Origin: Syntrophaceae bacterium UBA2280
GTDB taxonomy: Bacteria > Desulfobacterota > Syntrophia > Syntrophales > Smithellaceae
Direction of reading: 5' to 3'
Assembly (NCBI GenBank): GCA_002347685.1
Contig: DDWS01000013.1
Span: 35,341-99,340, forward strand
DNA: 64,000 bases
The position numbers were made by a program, and so were the translations under genes. The notes under the pieces are model-generated. The model searched no databases, was not told where the DNA came from, and saw only the letters and a program-made list of their open reading frames with translations. Below are positions 38,393-46,995 of the stretch, one piece after another; within the stretch, counting starts at the first letter, position 1, and the number at the start of each line of letters is the position of its first letter.

Positions 38393-39280
38393 TCAACCGA
38401 GTTTTTTTGAAATTGCACGGATCACGGCAGCCGCTTGAACAAGCTGATAAGCGTATGAAACACCCCAGAAAGAAAAGTAACTTCTCTTTGTTTCGGGTTT
38501 ATTTCGGCTTCCACGGGCCACCTTTACAATAACCTTTGACGGAACGGGCGTCATCAGGCGCACAATGAGCCACAGAACGCGCATAGCGTAAAAACGCCGG
38601 GGCACCAAATTTAAAAAACCACTGCCGACCCGATAGCTTTTTCTCATAAGTGCTCGAAAACGCCGTGTAGGATGATGAACAACCGCATCGGGAACATAAA
38701 TGAGGGGGTATCCCAGACGCGTTGCTTTCCTGGTCCAGAGGAAATCGCTTCCCGATCGGGCAGATTCAAAACATCCCATCTTTTCGAACAGTTCCTTACG
38801 GACAAACAAATTGGCTGTCACGGCCGACTTTCTGGTTTTCACATTAACCTCATTTTGCATATAAACCGTGGAGTCAATAAGCTCAGAGGTCGAAGGGTTT
38901 TCCGGCAGAATGAATGACACCCGGCCACCGGCAAGAGCCGCGCCTTCACTCATCAACGCCTCAACACCTTTGCTGATCCAGTCCGGTTCCGGACAGCAAT
39001 CCGCGTCGGTAAAGGCGATGATATCTCCTGCCGCCAGAGAAAGGCCTTTATTCCTCGCCGCGTAGGAACCAGGTACCCGGTCTTCTTGCGCGTAAACAAC
39101 CGGGTATTTTTTTATCAGATCATATGTGCCATCTAGTGATCCGTTATCCACCAGAATGATTTGCGTCTTGTCTTTTGGATAATCCTGGTTCAGCAGGGCT
39201 TTCAATAAAGCGTCAATGGAATTCGCGCCGTTTTTTACCGGAACGACGACGGAGACGAAAGGTTTTTCAGATATGTCCAT
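38393..39280 (-). CDS. Glycosyltransferase family 2
   Basis: 295 aa. SVVVPVKNGANSIDALL, DNGSLDGT and FTDADCCPEPDW (DAD metal-binding) are the GT-A landmarks; GSDFLWTRKATRLGY is the acceptor-side region. A C-terminal hydrophobic stretch suggests membrane association. It lies 75 nt before pstS, and the two are separated by a short A+T-rich leader, so pstS may have its own promoter there. Sugar unknown. Confidence 0.86.
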   Translation of the reverse strand: MDISEKPFVSVVVPVKNGANSIDALLKALLNQDYPKDKTQIILVDNGSLDGTYDLIKKYPVVYAQEDRVPGSYAARNKGLSLAAGDIIAFTDADCCPEPDWISKGVEALMSEGAALAGGRVSFILPENPSTSELIDSTVYMQNEVNVKTRKSAVTANLFVRKELFEKMGCFESARSGSDFLWTRKATRLGYPLIYVPDAVVHHPTRRFRALMRKSYRVGSGFLNLVPRRFYAMRVLWLIVRLMTPVPSKVIVKVARGSRNKPETKRSYFSFWGVSYAYQLVQAAAVIRAISKKLG

Positions 39281-39291
39281 TCACACAAACT

Positions 39292-40599
39292 CTAGGGCTG
39301 TTTTGTTTCTTTTGCATTCAATATCGTTTCGTAGGCGTCAATCAAATCCCGCGTCGTCTGGTCGGGTGAGTATTGGTCCGATACGGTCATGGAGGCTTTC
39401 TCGGCCCGTCCGGCCCAGTCGGACCTGTTGTGAATCAATTCACTTAAGGCATGGGCAATCTCTTCCGGACTGCCTTCGGAAACCAGAAGTCCGTTCACCT
39501 TGTGTTCAATCAGTTCCGGTATCCCCGCATGCTTCGTCGCGATCACCTGAAGCCCCAGACACATCGCCTCTTTCAAAACGTTGGGAATGCCTTCCACCTC
39601 CCCGTCGGCTGCGGTTTTGCTGGGTGCTATCAGGATGTCGGATGCTGCAATCAGATCAAGGGTTTCACGCGACGGCATCTCGCCTTTGAGGGCAACCTGA
39701 CCGGACAAGCCATACTCTAGAATTGTCCCGGAAAGCATCCGGCGCAGCGGCCCTTCTCCGACAATCGTGTAATGAAAATCGCTATACGATTGACGCAGAA
39801 TGGAAAGCGCCTTTATGGCATCGTCAAAACCCTTCTTTTCAACCAGTCTGCCGACGGACACGATCTTGATCGATGATTTTTGCCCTTTCACCTTTTTTTG
39901 ACCACACAATCGGGTTGTATCCACGGGTGAGTGTACAACACGAATCGTTTTCTGAAAACCGTTCTTTTCCAAAATCTTTTTGAAATATTCACATACGGGG
40001 AGAAACAAGGAAACATTTTGGATCAGAGCTCTGAAGTCGATTTCATCCAAAACGGCTTTCCTGCTGATGTCATATCCCCTGACAGAACAAACAATCCCGG
40101 CAGGGCGGCGGACAAAACCGCAGCCTTGCATCTGGGTATATCGATTTGCCAATGTCATAAATTGAAAATGAAGAATGTCGGCATTGCCGCAAAGGTGGAA
40201 TAAGTGAGCGTCATTATGGATTCTGACAAACTCGGCCAGCTTCAGCCTCATTGCTTTTTCCAAAAACACCCGAAAGGAGGCAGCGGGCATCCTCCGGGTA
40301 TTTGCCGCCCACACCGGCAAAAAATAAAAGATGCGTTTAAAGATGCTGTTGGTATTGTTGTAGGGTAGCGAGATAATATCAATCTTGTCAAGAACAGGCC
40401 GCAAAGCGTCCACAATCCATCTTTCATCTCCGGCGGCGCCCATCCTGACAATCCTCAAATCGTATCCCAGCTTATAAAGCCAGGCAATCTGCAGCGCAAT
40501 GAAAGTTTGTGAAACGGATGGAAATGCGGGCACAACCATGGCAATTTTTGGTTTTTCCCGACTTTTCCACGGATGATCGGCGCTGTTGACTGAGTTCAT
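39292..40599 (-). CDS. Glycosyltransferase family 4 (AmsK/ExoL-like)
   Basis: 435 aa. IAMVVPAFPSVSQTFIALQIAWL is the N-domain start of exopolysaccharide GT4s; the C-domain has IVSVGRLVEKKGFDDAI and IPNVLKEAMCLGLQVIATKHAGIPELI (the E-x7-E-type donor site). It follows the sulfotransferase gene with an ATGA overlap, so its product is probably a substrate or acceptor in the sulfated glycan pathway. Confidence 0.88.
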   Translation of the reverse strand: MNSVNSADHPWKSREKPKIAMVVPAFPSVSQTFIALQIAWLYKLGYDLRIVRMGAAGDERWIVDALRPVLDKIDIISLPYNNTNSIFKRIFYFLPVWAANTRRMPAASFRVFLEKAMRLKLAEFVRIHNDAHLFHLCGNADILHFQFMTLANRYTQMQGCGFVRRPAGIVCSVRGYDISRKAVLDEIDFRALIQNVSLFLPVCEYFKKILEKNGFQKTIRVVHSPVDTTRLCGQKKVKGQKSSIKIVSVGRLVEKKGFDDAIKALSILRQSYSDFHYTIVGEGPLRRMLSGTILEYGLSGQVALKGEMPSRETLDLIAASDILIAPSKTAADGEVEGIPNVLKEAMCLGLQVIATKHAGIPELIEHKVNGLLVSEGSPEEIAHALSELIHNRSDWAGRAEKASMTVSDQYSPDQTTRDLIDAYETILNAKETKQP

Positions 40600-41603
40600 G
40601 TTTTCTCGATGTGACTGACTTTTGAGGGGGAATTGCGTGCAAGCCGGATGCGCCCGTAGTACTTTTTTCTAAACTGATGCCTTTTCTTTCTCAGATAGGT
40701 CATGAAAGGTCTCAGTCTCTGCACAAGCCGCCTATTCCATGGCCGCCCCGACAGTTTCACCAATGAGGATCTGGAATACCCGCTAATCTCCATCAGGCCG
40801 CCTATGATGTTTTCGATATCTTGAATCTCCCAGGGATCGAGACGGCTTCGCCAGGCATCCAGGCGACCCGGGTCAGGCCCTGATCCGATCAATTTATGCT
40901 GCCTTTTCGTGTAGGCCGGAGGCCTAAATCCTCCACCGGACAGGATGCCTTCAACGAATTCGATACCGCAAAAATCACACACCGACCGCAGGGTTTCCTC
41001 CGGCGATTTCACAATATCCTCGAAATGAACCCTCATGCATTGATCCGGATAAGCGAGCTCAAGCGCCTGCCCGTATGAAAGTTTCTCGGCCCAGAAACGG
41101 GCGGCATGACCTGCGGAATCCGGACCCCAATCCAGTTTTAGTATGGATGCGGCCACAGCCCTGGGATCCCGAATAATATGAATAAATTTAGCCTCGGGAA
41201 ATATTTTCATAATCGTTAATGGCTCAAGAATATTTTCCGGTGTGTGGTCTATCCACACACCCCAATCCGTCATCCCTTCCTTAAGGGCATACACGTCTAT
41301 AAGGGATAGAATGGCTTCGCGATATTCCTGCGGATTCATCTCTCCCGCCCCGCCAGAGTGCGGAGGATGAATTCCCCACAACTTAAAACGGAAATTCTTT
41401 TTTAACGCGCGCTGAAAATCATCGCGACCGAGACCGCGTTTCCAGTCCACCTTTAAATCGGAGGGAATGCTTTGCTTGAACTGAGACTCGGGTGTGGCGA
41501 CGCAGCGTGGCGCCGCTCCGAGCATCGCACCCAGCAGGGTTGTGCCGCTGCGCGGACAACCGCCGATGAAAACCGTCCGGATTTGGTCATATGGATTTGT
41601 CAT
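40596..41603 (-). CDS. PAPS-dependent sulfotransferase (Sulfotransfer_3-like)
   Basis: 335 aa. The 5'-phosphosulfate loop GCPRSGTT is at 15-22 and the 3'-phosphate site IIRDPRAVAAS at 143-153, with a conserved Asp-His pair (WIDHTPEN) before it. Basic C-terminus. It transfers sulfate from PAPS, which CysD/CysNC in this window would make. Its stop is coupled to the GT4 start. Protein tyrosine or glycan targets are both possible for this family; a glycan is favoured by context. Confidence 0.88.
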   Translation of the reverse strand: MTNPYDQIRTVFIGGCPRSGTTLLGAMLGAAPRCVATPESQFKQSIPSDLKVDWKRGLGRDDFQRALKKNFRFKLWGIHPPHSGGAGEMNPQEYREAILSLIDVYALKEGMTDWGVWIDHTPENILEPLTIMKIFPEAKFIHIIRDPRAVAASILKLDWGPDSAGHAARFWAEKLSYGQALELAYPDQCMRVHFEDIVKSPEETLRSVCDFCGIEFVEGILSGGGFRPPAYTKRQHKLIGSGPDPGRLDAWRSRLDPWEIQDIENIIGGLMEISGYSRSSLVKLSGRPWNRRLVQRLRPFMTYLRKKRHQFRKKYYGRIRLARNSPSKVSHIEKT

Positions 41604-41661
41604 TTAAAAACACCGAGAACGCGTTTGTAAGCCACTGCGCGGCGTGGGCCTCCGGTCAGAA

Positions 41662-41735
41662 TCATGACCTCCCATAATCTTCTCCGATCAATTCATAAAG
41701 CGCGCGATTATGCGCATAAAAATAATCATTCAGGA
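41662..41735 (-). pseudogene. Possible C-terminal remnant of another sulfotransferase
   Basis: In the gap after the 41736-42530 gene a different frame encodes NDYFYAHNRALYELIGEDYG before a TGA at 41662-41664. Sequences of this kind (NRxLYELIGxDYG) often end sulfotransferases. It continues upstream into the end of the neighbouring gene in another frame. Either a relic of a deleted gene or the original tail of the neighbour after a frameshift. Confidence 0.4.
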
Positions 41736-42530
41736 TTAGTCCGTGCCGGCAGACCAGATTTTCGGATACGAAAATGCCTGAAAATCTACTTCGTATAATT
41801 TGTAGACCCGCTCGAACAAATTTTTATCATAGTGCGCCATGATCTTGGCGGTGGAGTTCGTATGTCGATCCTGTCGAGTGAAAGTCATTTGATAAGTACC
41901 TTGCCCGAATATTTGATTAATGACGTATTCAAGATCCGCATCCAGGTGCTCTATTCTTCCCACATAGTGAATTCTGCTCACCGCTACGGGAAGCATGGCG
42001 GTTTGCGGTATCCAGTGAGGATCTTGATATAGTCCGGACTTTTCCAAATATTGAGCGAAATCTGCAAACGTTACATCCTTTTTCGTGCCGGCACAGGACC
42101 GTATCAATTTCCGGATTGAATCAAAACCTGTGTTATCCAATCTGGCTATTTTATCCAGATATGCCGACAGCAGTCTTTCGTAAGGATTTCTGGCGAACGT
42201 AAAAAGAAAGTATTTAGAGCAAAGGGCATCGGCGCTCAGGGCCCTCGCGGATAACAAGCGATCCGATGATTGTTTTGCAACTCTTCCTCTAGGGTCCGCC
42301 GATAGGTCATATAAGCTTCCCTGTTCATATTTGAACAGGGATCTTGCAATGGTTGAATTGGCGCATTTGGGAATGCGGAAATAGCAGTATTTCCATCGAT
42401 TGGAAATGAAACTTCTGCGCACAACCCAGTATTTTTTCACACAGGGATGAATTTGAGCGGTCAACGGATGCAACCCGTAGAAGAAACCTTTGACATATTG
42501 CCGTGCTTTCTTAGAAATGCTTTTTGCCAC
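41736..42530 (-). CDS. Carbohydrate sulfotransferase (Sulfotransfer_2 / HNK-1-like)
   Basis: 264 aa. FRIPKCANSTIARSL carries the 5'-PSB site with PKCANST at 54-60, the form found in chondroitin/dermatan and HNK-1-type sulfotransferases. FTFARNPYERLLSAYLDK (111-127) is the 3'-phosphate site. LYEVDFQAFSYP near the end matches the usual Sulfotransfer_2 terminus (YxxDFxxFxYP). These enzymes sulfate sugar hydroxyls. Bacterial examples are less common than Sulfotransfer_3. Cytoplasmic here: no signal peptide. Confidence 0.88.
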   Translation of the reverse strand: MAKSISKKARQYVKGFFYGLHPLTAQIHPCVKKYWVVRRSFISNRWKYCYFRIPKCANSTIARSLFKYEQGSLYDLSADPRGRVAKQSSDRLLSARALSADALCSKYFLFTFARNPYERLLSAYLDKIARLDNTGFDSIRKLIRSCAGTKKDVTFADFAQYLEKSGLYQDPHWIPQTAMLPVAVSRIHYVGRIEHLDADLEYVINQIFGQGTYQMTFTRQDRHTNSTAKIMAHYDKNLFERVYKLYEVDFQAFSYPKIWSAGTD

Positions 42531-42551
42531 AATTCTCTCCCGGAATATCCA

Positions 42552-43220
42552 CTACTTGAACCATGTGCTTATTTTGCGCCTCACAGAGATCGGAAGCATC
42601 GACTTGACGGCTTCGTATCGAGATTTTTCGGTTTTGTTTCTATGCGGAAATGGCGTGGACGGAACGGGCTTGTTTAGATATTCACACAGCATCTGCCAAC
42701 CCTGCCTCGAAATGTCTATGACCAGCAAATCCTTTCCGGCAGATTTGAAATATTCAATAATCTCCGAATTATGCCGGCGATAAGCGACAAGCCACGCCTT
42801 TTTGCCCTCTTTATCTCTGGATGGATCGGCATGTGGACCAAACATCCATTCACGCATGGGGCGCACCCTGCGGCCTTTATAGTATTTTATACAGCTACTT
42901 ATCCATGCTTTTTCATCCCGGACCGTAAGAATATATCGAGCATCCGGAAACATTCGGACAAGTTCCTTCCAGATCGAAAAATAAGGATTGTCTGTAAAGG
43001 CGTCATACAGATCGAATGTAGGCAAACGGTAATTCCCTTTTTTTATGTATTCCTCCAGAAGTAACCGACCTTCCGTCCCGCCATGCGCCGCTTTGCGAGC
43101 ATCGCCATGGACAGTTTTATAATTCAGAAGATGAAGAGCTTCGGCCAATGATGTGGTTCCGGTTTTATGAAATCCTATGACAAATACTTTTTGACTTTCC
43201 GGCAATCTGATTTCTGTCAT
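42552..43220 (-). CDS. Sulfotransferase family protein (Sulfotransfer_4-like)
   Basis: 222 aa. KVFVIGFHKTGTTSLAEAL gives a 5'-PSB site (GFHKTGTTS, 16-24); DARYILTVRDEKAWISSC gives the 3'-phosphate region. Short length, the HKTGTTS form and NKPVPSTPFPHRN near the C-terminus fit the Sulfotransfer_4 (PF17784) group. It differs from both neighbours, so three distinct sulfotransferase families stand in a row. Four nt after the GT-like gene start region, tightly packed. Confidence 0.83.
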   Translation of the reverse strand: MTEIRLPESQKVFVIGFHKTGTTSLAEALHLLNYKTVHGDARKAAHGGTEGRLLLEEYIKKGNYRLPTFDLYDAFTDNPYFSIWKELVRMFPDARYILTVRDEKAWISSCIKYYKGRRVRPMREWMFGPHADPSRDKEGKKAWLVAYRRHNSEIIEYFKSAGKDLLVIDISRQGWQMLCEYLNKPVPSTPFPHRNKTEKSRYEAVKSMLPISVRRKISTWFK

Positions 43221-43223
43221 AGT

Positions 43224-43964
43224 TCAAATCACCTTCTTTCCGGATAGAATGCGGTTTAGAACACTGGCGAGCACTGTTCTCACCCCGGGCAACCCTTCCC
43301 GATCGTGAAATTTCGCCATGTGGAGAATTTTCGGTTCCGCTTCTTTGTCCTGCCATATTTTTAAATATTTCCTGTTTCGGATATTATATTCAGGAGGCAA
43401 AGTCGCCAGTCGAAGGTCGCTTAGCCATAAAAGCTCGCGGAGCGTGACCTGATCTTTTTTAAATCCCGCCTCGTGAAAACTTTGCGCCCATTTATTCAAA
43501 AACGCGTTGACCCCTTCGTTGTTCTTGTACAAAATCACACCGCCATTGAGCTGCGGGAAGCTCGCGGGGATCGGCGTATTCCAGACCTGAGACGTTCTGG
43601 AATGATTTCGATTATGCGCATGGGCCAACGCGCAATCAAATCGATCCAGCAGGTCAAACATTTCCGAGATGTCCGCGACGACACGCGTGTCCGAGTCCAG
43701 ATAAAGCGTCCGGTCAAAAGGCGACCGGGCAATGTAGTCCACCTTGGATCGATAGTGAGGATTCTCAATCAAAGTGGCAGAATCCACAGGGGAATGCTCA
43801 ATTCCTTTAATGAACGCCAGGCCCTCCTTGTCCGAATAGAAATGCACGCGCAAAGCCGGTGAGTATTTTTTTACACTTTTGGCCGACTCGATCGCGGCCT
43901 TTAGATATATTCGTGACTTATGCGTTGTAACAATATACATCACGCCGAATCCATCACTCTTCAT
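43224..43964 (-). CDS. GT-A nucleotide-sugar transferase (GT8-like)
   Basis: 246 aa. GVMYIVTTHKSRIYLKAAIESA is a GT-A first strand, and RTLYLDSDTRVVADISEMF contains the DSD metal-binding motif in the context typical of GT8/DUF-type nucleotide-diphospho-sugar transferases. FPQLNGGVILYKNN follows, also as in GT8. Shorter than most GT8 proteins. It stands between the fusion acyl-ligase gene and the sulfotransferases, so it may add a sugar to the product of that pathway. Confidence 0.72.
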   Translation of the reverse strand: MKSDGFGVMYIVTTHKSRIYLKAAIESAKSVKKYSPALRVHFYSDKEGLAFIKGIEHSPVDSATLIENPHYRSKVDYIARSPFDRTLYLDSDTRVVADISEMFDLLDRFDCALAHAHNRNHSRTSQVWNTPIPASFPQLNGGVILYKNNEGVNAFLNKWAQSFHEAGFKKDQVTLRELLWLSDLRLATLPPEYNIRNRKYLKIWQDKEAEPKILHMAKFHDREGLPGVRTVLASVLNRILSGKKVI

Positions 43965-44060
43965 TGTGCCATCCTTTTTTTGTGATTAAATGCATCGGAC
44001 CACTGCAAGCATTCTTTACAGTCAACGTGTCGTGCTGTGTTTCGAAACCGGTGTTATCCT

Positions 44061-46787
44061 TCATCCATCCGACCGTTCCAATTCGCTGAGCCTTTTTCTC
44101 TGATGTCCGGTCTGCATATTCGGCAACATCTGCGGCCAGCGCCCGACATACATTTCCGAGTACTGTTTGAGAAGATACTCCACGCGAAAAGCCCTTGGTC
44201 CCTTTTGCACCTGCTCAAGCGGTGGTAGAAATTCCACCACCAACCCTCCGTCCGGCCGGAGGGAAGGAAAAACAGGAATCAAAGGGGCTCCGGTTTGAAC
44301 AGCCAGTTCCGGCGCTCCGGCGCGAAACGCGAAACGCCTTCCGAAACGACTCTGAACCATTTTTACTGTCCCTTGTTTCCCGTCTCCCATAATCCATACC
44401 GCGCCACCGCGCCTCAGCACATTGTGCGCCTCTTGCAGCCGCCCGGCAAGCCCTGCCGTTTTGGTCGCTCTGTCCGGAGGCAGCCATCTCTGGCCCAGAA
44501 AATTCACTTCGGAAAACATTTTCAAGGTGAGCTGCTCCCGGAGACAAGTGAAAAATATATGTGTGTGAGGCGTGATAAATATCGCCCCTTTTCCGGCATC
44601 CAAAGCATTGTGTACATGTTCCCACCCAATGATGCTGACAAATTTTTCAAAGTTGTTTTTTTGCGCCATAAGAATATTGCGTCCAAGTTTCCAGGTATTC
44701 GCCATCAAATTATGCATCATCAATTCACCGGATTCATCGGTACTATCAATGAGGGCCAGCCATGATTTAAAAATCAACGTTTTTCTTTTGTACAAAAGTC
44801 TGACCGGCGCCAGGGACAGCCATAATTTCTGAAAGCTGATAAGAAGTTTGTAAGACGGCGTATAAGGCTCCAATCGGGGTGAAACCCTTATCAACCTTGC
44901 CTTGATCGACCGTCTAATATTTTTGAGCCACCACCGCAGAGGAATTTTTACATTGACCGCTTTTTTGTACCTTGTTTTCGGCGTTTCAATCATTCGCGCC
45001 ATTTCGGCAATGGTAGATGCCTGCATGAGCAGGCTGATCTTTACCTTGTCTCCAAACTCATGTTCCAGACGCATCCCCATCTCTACAATCATCAGTGAAT
45101 CTCCTCCCAGTTCCAGAAAATGATCATGGATGCCGACTTCGTCAATTTCCAGAACATCGGCCCAGATATCAGCCAGAAGCTTTTCCAGATCCGTGCGGGG
45201 CGGCTCATAAGGATTGGCGAGCCCGGGGCGTTTCCTGCCGGGAGCCAGGAGAGCGTTCCTGTCGATTTTTCCGCTGGCCGTTTTTGGCAGATTTTCCACA
45301 AAAACAAAACGCGACGGAATCATGTAAGCGGGAACCATATTTTTCAAATCTTCGCGAAGCTGTGTTGTTGTGACTATTTTACCTTCAACAATCTCCAGAT
45401 ATGAAACCAGTTTCGCTTCACGCCCGGAGAAAGAAACAGACGCGGCGGCATCACGCACATACGGCAGAGACTGCAGTATCGAATCCACAGCCCCTAAATC
45501 AATTCTCAAGCCCCGTATCTTGACGCGATTCCCTTTGCGCCCGACGACTTCCAGGCATCCATCCTCATGAATGCGTGCCAGATCGCCGGTGTAAAAAACA
45601 CGCTCGCCACCGGGCAATTCTTTCAGGCAGCCGGCTGTCATATCCGGTTGCCTGAAATACCCGGGAAAAATGTCGCGGCTGATGACGACCAACTCACCTT
45701 CCTGTCCAGTAACAACCGGATTCCCTTGTTCATCAACAATCTGAATCCTTTTCCCTGGTACCGGGTAACCGGCGGGAAGCAAGACGGGCGAAAAATCGGC
45801 TGTGAATAGAGGAGCTGAAAGTTTCCATTCCCTGAACGTTACCAAATTGGTTTCTGTAGAGGCGAAACCATGCATCAATACAGCGTTATCCGGTAAAATG
45901 CCTAAAAGCAATTTGGCGTCCTTTACCTTAACACATCCCCCGCCACAATGAACGTACCGGACGGATCGCAAGCTATCCGCCGAAGTGCTTTGTACGAACC
46001 GTTGTATGAGGGAGGCGGGCAGCTTCAACAGCGTAATCTCGTTTTTCTTTATAAACGATCCCAGACGCTCAACGCCATGATGCCGGCTTTCATACATAAA
46101 CAAACTCGCACCGACCAGAAGCGGCGCGAAAATATCCGGAAAGGCAGAGGCAAACTGCCATGGGACAAAGGCGATCTGCCGGTCGGCAGAGGTTATTCGT
46201 GCCATCTCAACGTGCTGCATGGCACGTCGGAGAATTGCCTGCCCGGTTGTCATCACACCTTTAGGCCGGCCCGTGGAGCCCGACGTATACATAATGGCGG
46301 AAATGCCGTCAGGGCCTTGCTGATTTTCGGGATGGAATAAGTCCTGAAGCACGGGAACTTCCGCGACAACGACAACGCGTTTTGGATCATCGCAGATTGC
46401 AGCTGCGCGCTTTTCATCTTCCGGAGCGCAGATGATCAGGGATGATTCGGAATTCTCCCAGAGATACCGGAGATATACATCGTTCTCCTGAGGCAACAGA
46501 GGCACAAAGCACTTTCCCGCGAGCAATACGCCCAGCATGCCGGCAACAGCCGTAATATTCTGCGGGGCCAATATGCAAATCCTTGCTTCCCCGCCGCCGG
46601 TCTTATCCATGATTTGACGAGTGATGCCGCTCGCAAGGCCCGCCAGCTGCTCATAGGTCACACTTGACCGGTCGTCGGCAACCGCCAATGCATGCGGCGT
46701 TTCTTCGGCCTGACGCAAAAACAAACCGGCAATCGTTTGCGGTAGCGCCAAAGCGTCAGAGATCTGATTTCTACTTCCATTTCCCAT
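44061..46787 (-). CDS. Fusion: AMP-forming acyl ligase, carrier protein, LpxL-like acyltransferase
   Basis: 908 aa with three domains. Adenylation domain 15-515: YTSGSTGRPKG (167-177), YTGDLA (399-404), PKTASGKIDR (501-510). Carrier domain about 530-605: LGGDSL with the phosphopantetheine Ser at 564. C-terminal domain about 615-890: resembles LpxL/HtrB-type acyltransferases (GKGAIFITPHTH, then GGAVWIMGDGKQG and GAPLIPVFPSLR). Inferred: an acid is activated, loaded on the carrier and passed to an acceptor by the last domain. Where LpxL has HxxxxE/D, this protein has H741 and H743 but Phe at 746. Domain order is the reverse of E. coli Aas. Confidence 0.83.
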   Translation of the reverse strand: MGNGSRNQISDALALPQTIAGLFLRQAEETPHALAVADDRSSVTYEQLAGLASGITRQIMDKTGGGEARICILAPQNITAVAGMLGVLLAGKCFVPLLPQENDVYLRYLWENSESSLIICAPEDEKRAAAICDDPKRVVVVAEVPVLQDLFHPENQQGPDGISAIMYTSGSTGRPKGVMTTGQAILRRAMQHVEMARITSADRQIAFVPWQFASAFPDIFAPLLVGASLFMYESRHHGVERLGSFIKKNEITLLKLPASLIQRFVQSTSADSLRSVRYVHCGGGCVKVKDAKLLLGILPDNAVLMHGFASTETNLVTFREWKLSAPLFTADFSPVLLPAGYPVPGKRIQIVDEQGNPVVTGQEGELVVISRDIFPGYFRQPDMTAGCLKELPGGERVFYTGDLARIHEDGCLEVVGRKGNRVKIRGLRIDLGAVDSILQSLPYVRDAAASVSFSGREAKLVSYLEIVEGKIVTTTQLREDLKNMVPAYMIPSRFVFVENLPKTASGKIDRNALLAPGRKRPGLANPYEPPRTDLEKLLADIWADVLEIDEVGIHDHFLELGGDSLMIVEMGMRLEHEFGDKVKISLLMQASTIAEMARMIETPKTRYKKAVNVKIPLRWWLKNIRRSIKARLIRVSPRLEPYTPSYKLLISFQKLWLSLAPVRLLYKRKTLIFKSWLALIDSTDESGELMMHNLMANTWKLGRNILMAQKNNFEKFVSIIGWEHVHNALDAGKGAIFITPHTHIFFTCLREQLTLKMFSEVNFLGQRWLPPDRATKTAGLAGRLQEAHNVLRRGGAVWIMGDGKQGTVKMVQSRFGRRFAFRAGAPELAVQTGAPLIPVFPSLRPDGGLVVEFLPPLEQVQKGPRAFRVEYLLKQYSEMYVGRWPQMLPNMQTGHQRKRLSELERSDG

Positions 46788-46910
46788 ATGTTAACCGTTT
46801 GCGTACATAAAATATCGCAATGCCACCCAGCCCCGGTCCGACAGGCTGATCCCGAAGATGATCAGACACCAAATAGCCAATCAACATCCACGCAAAGCGA
46901 CGCCATCATG
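46788..46910 (-). other. Gap with a possible membrane-protein tail relic
   Basis: One frame without stops encodes about 45 codons including WRRFAWMLIGYLVSDHL and IAIFYVRKRLTYG, a hydrophobic segment followed by positive charges, running into the start of the next gene. No start codon or homologue is recognised. It may be a relic or chance. Confidence 0.2.
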
Positions 46911-46995
46911 AAGATGGAACGAGCCGCCAGAAACTGATCGCAAAAAGGTTTCGCTCTATCGACCGCTTTCACACATCAGATCAATCACTTCGTAG

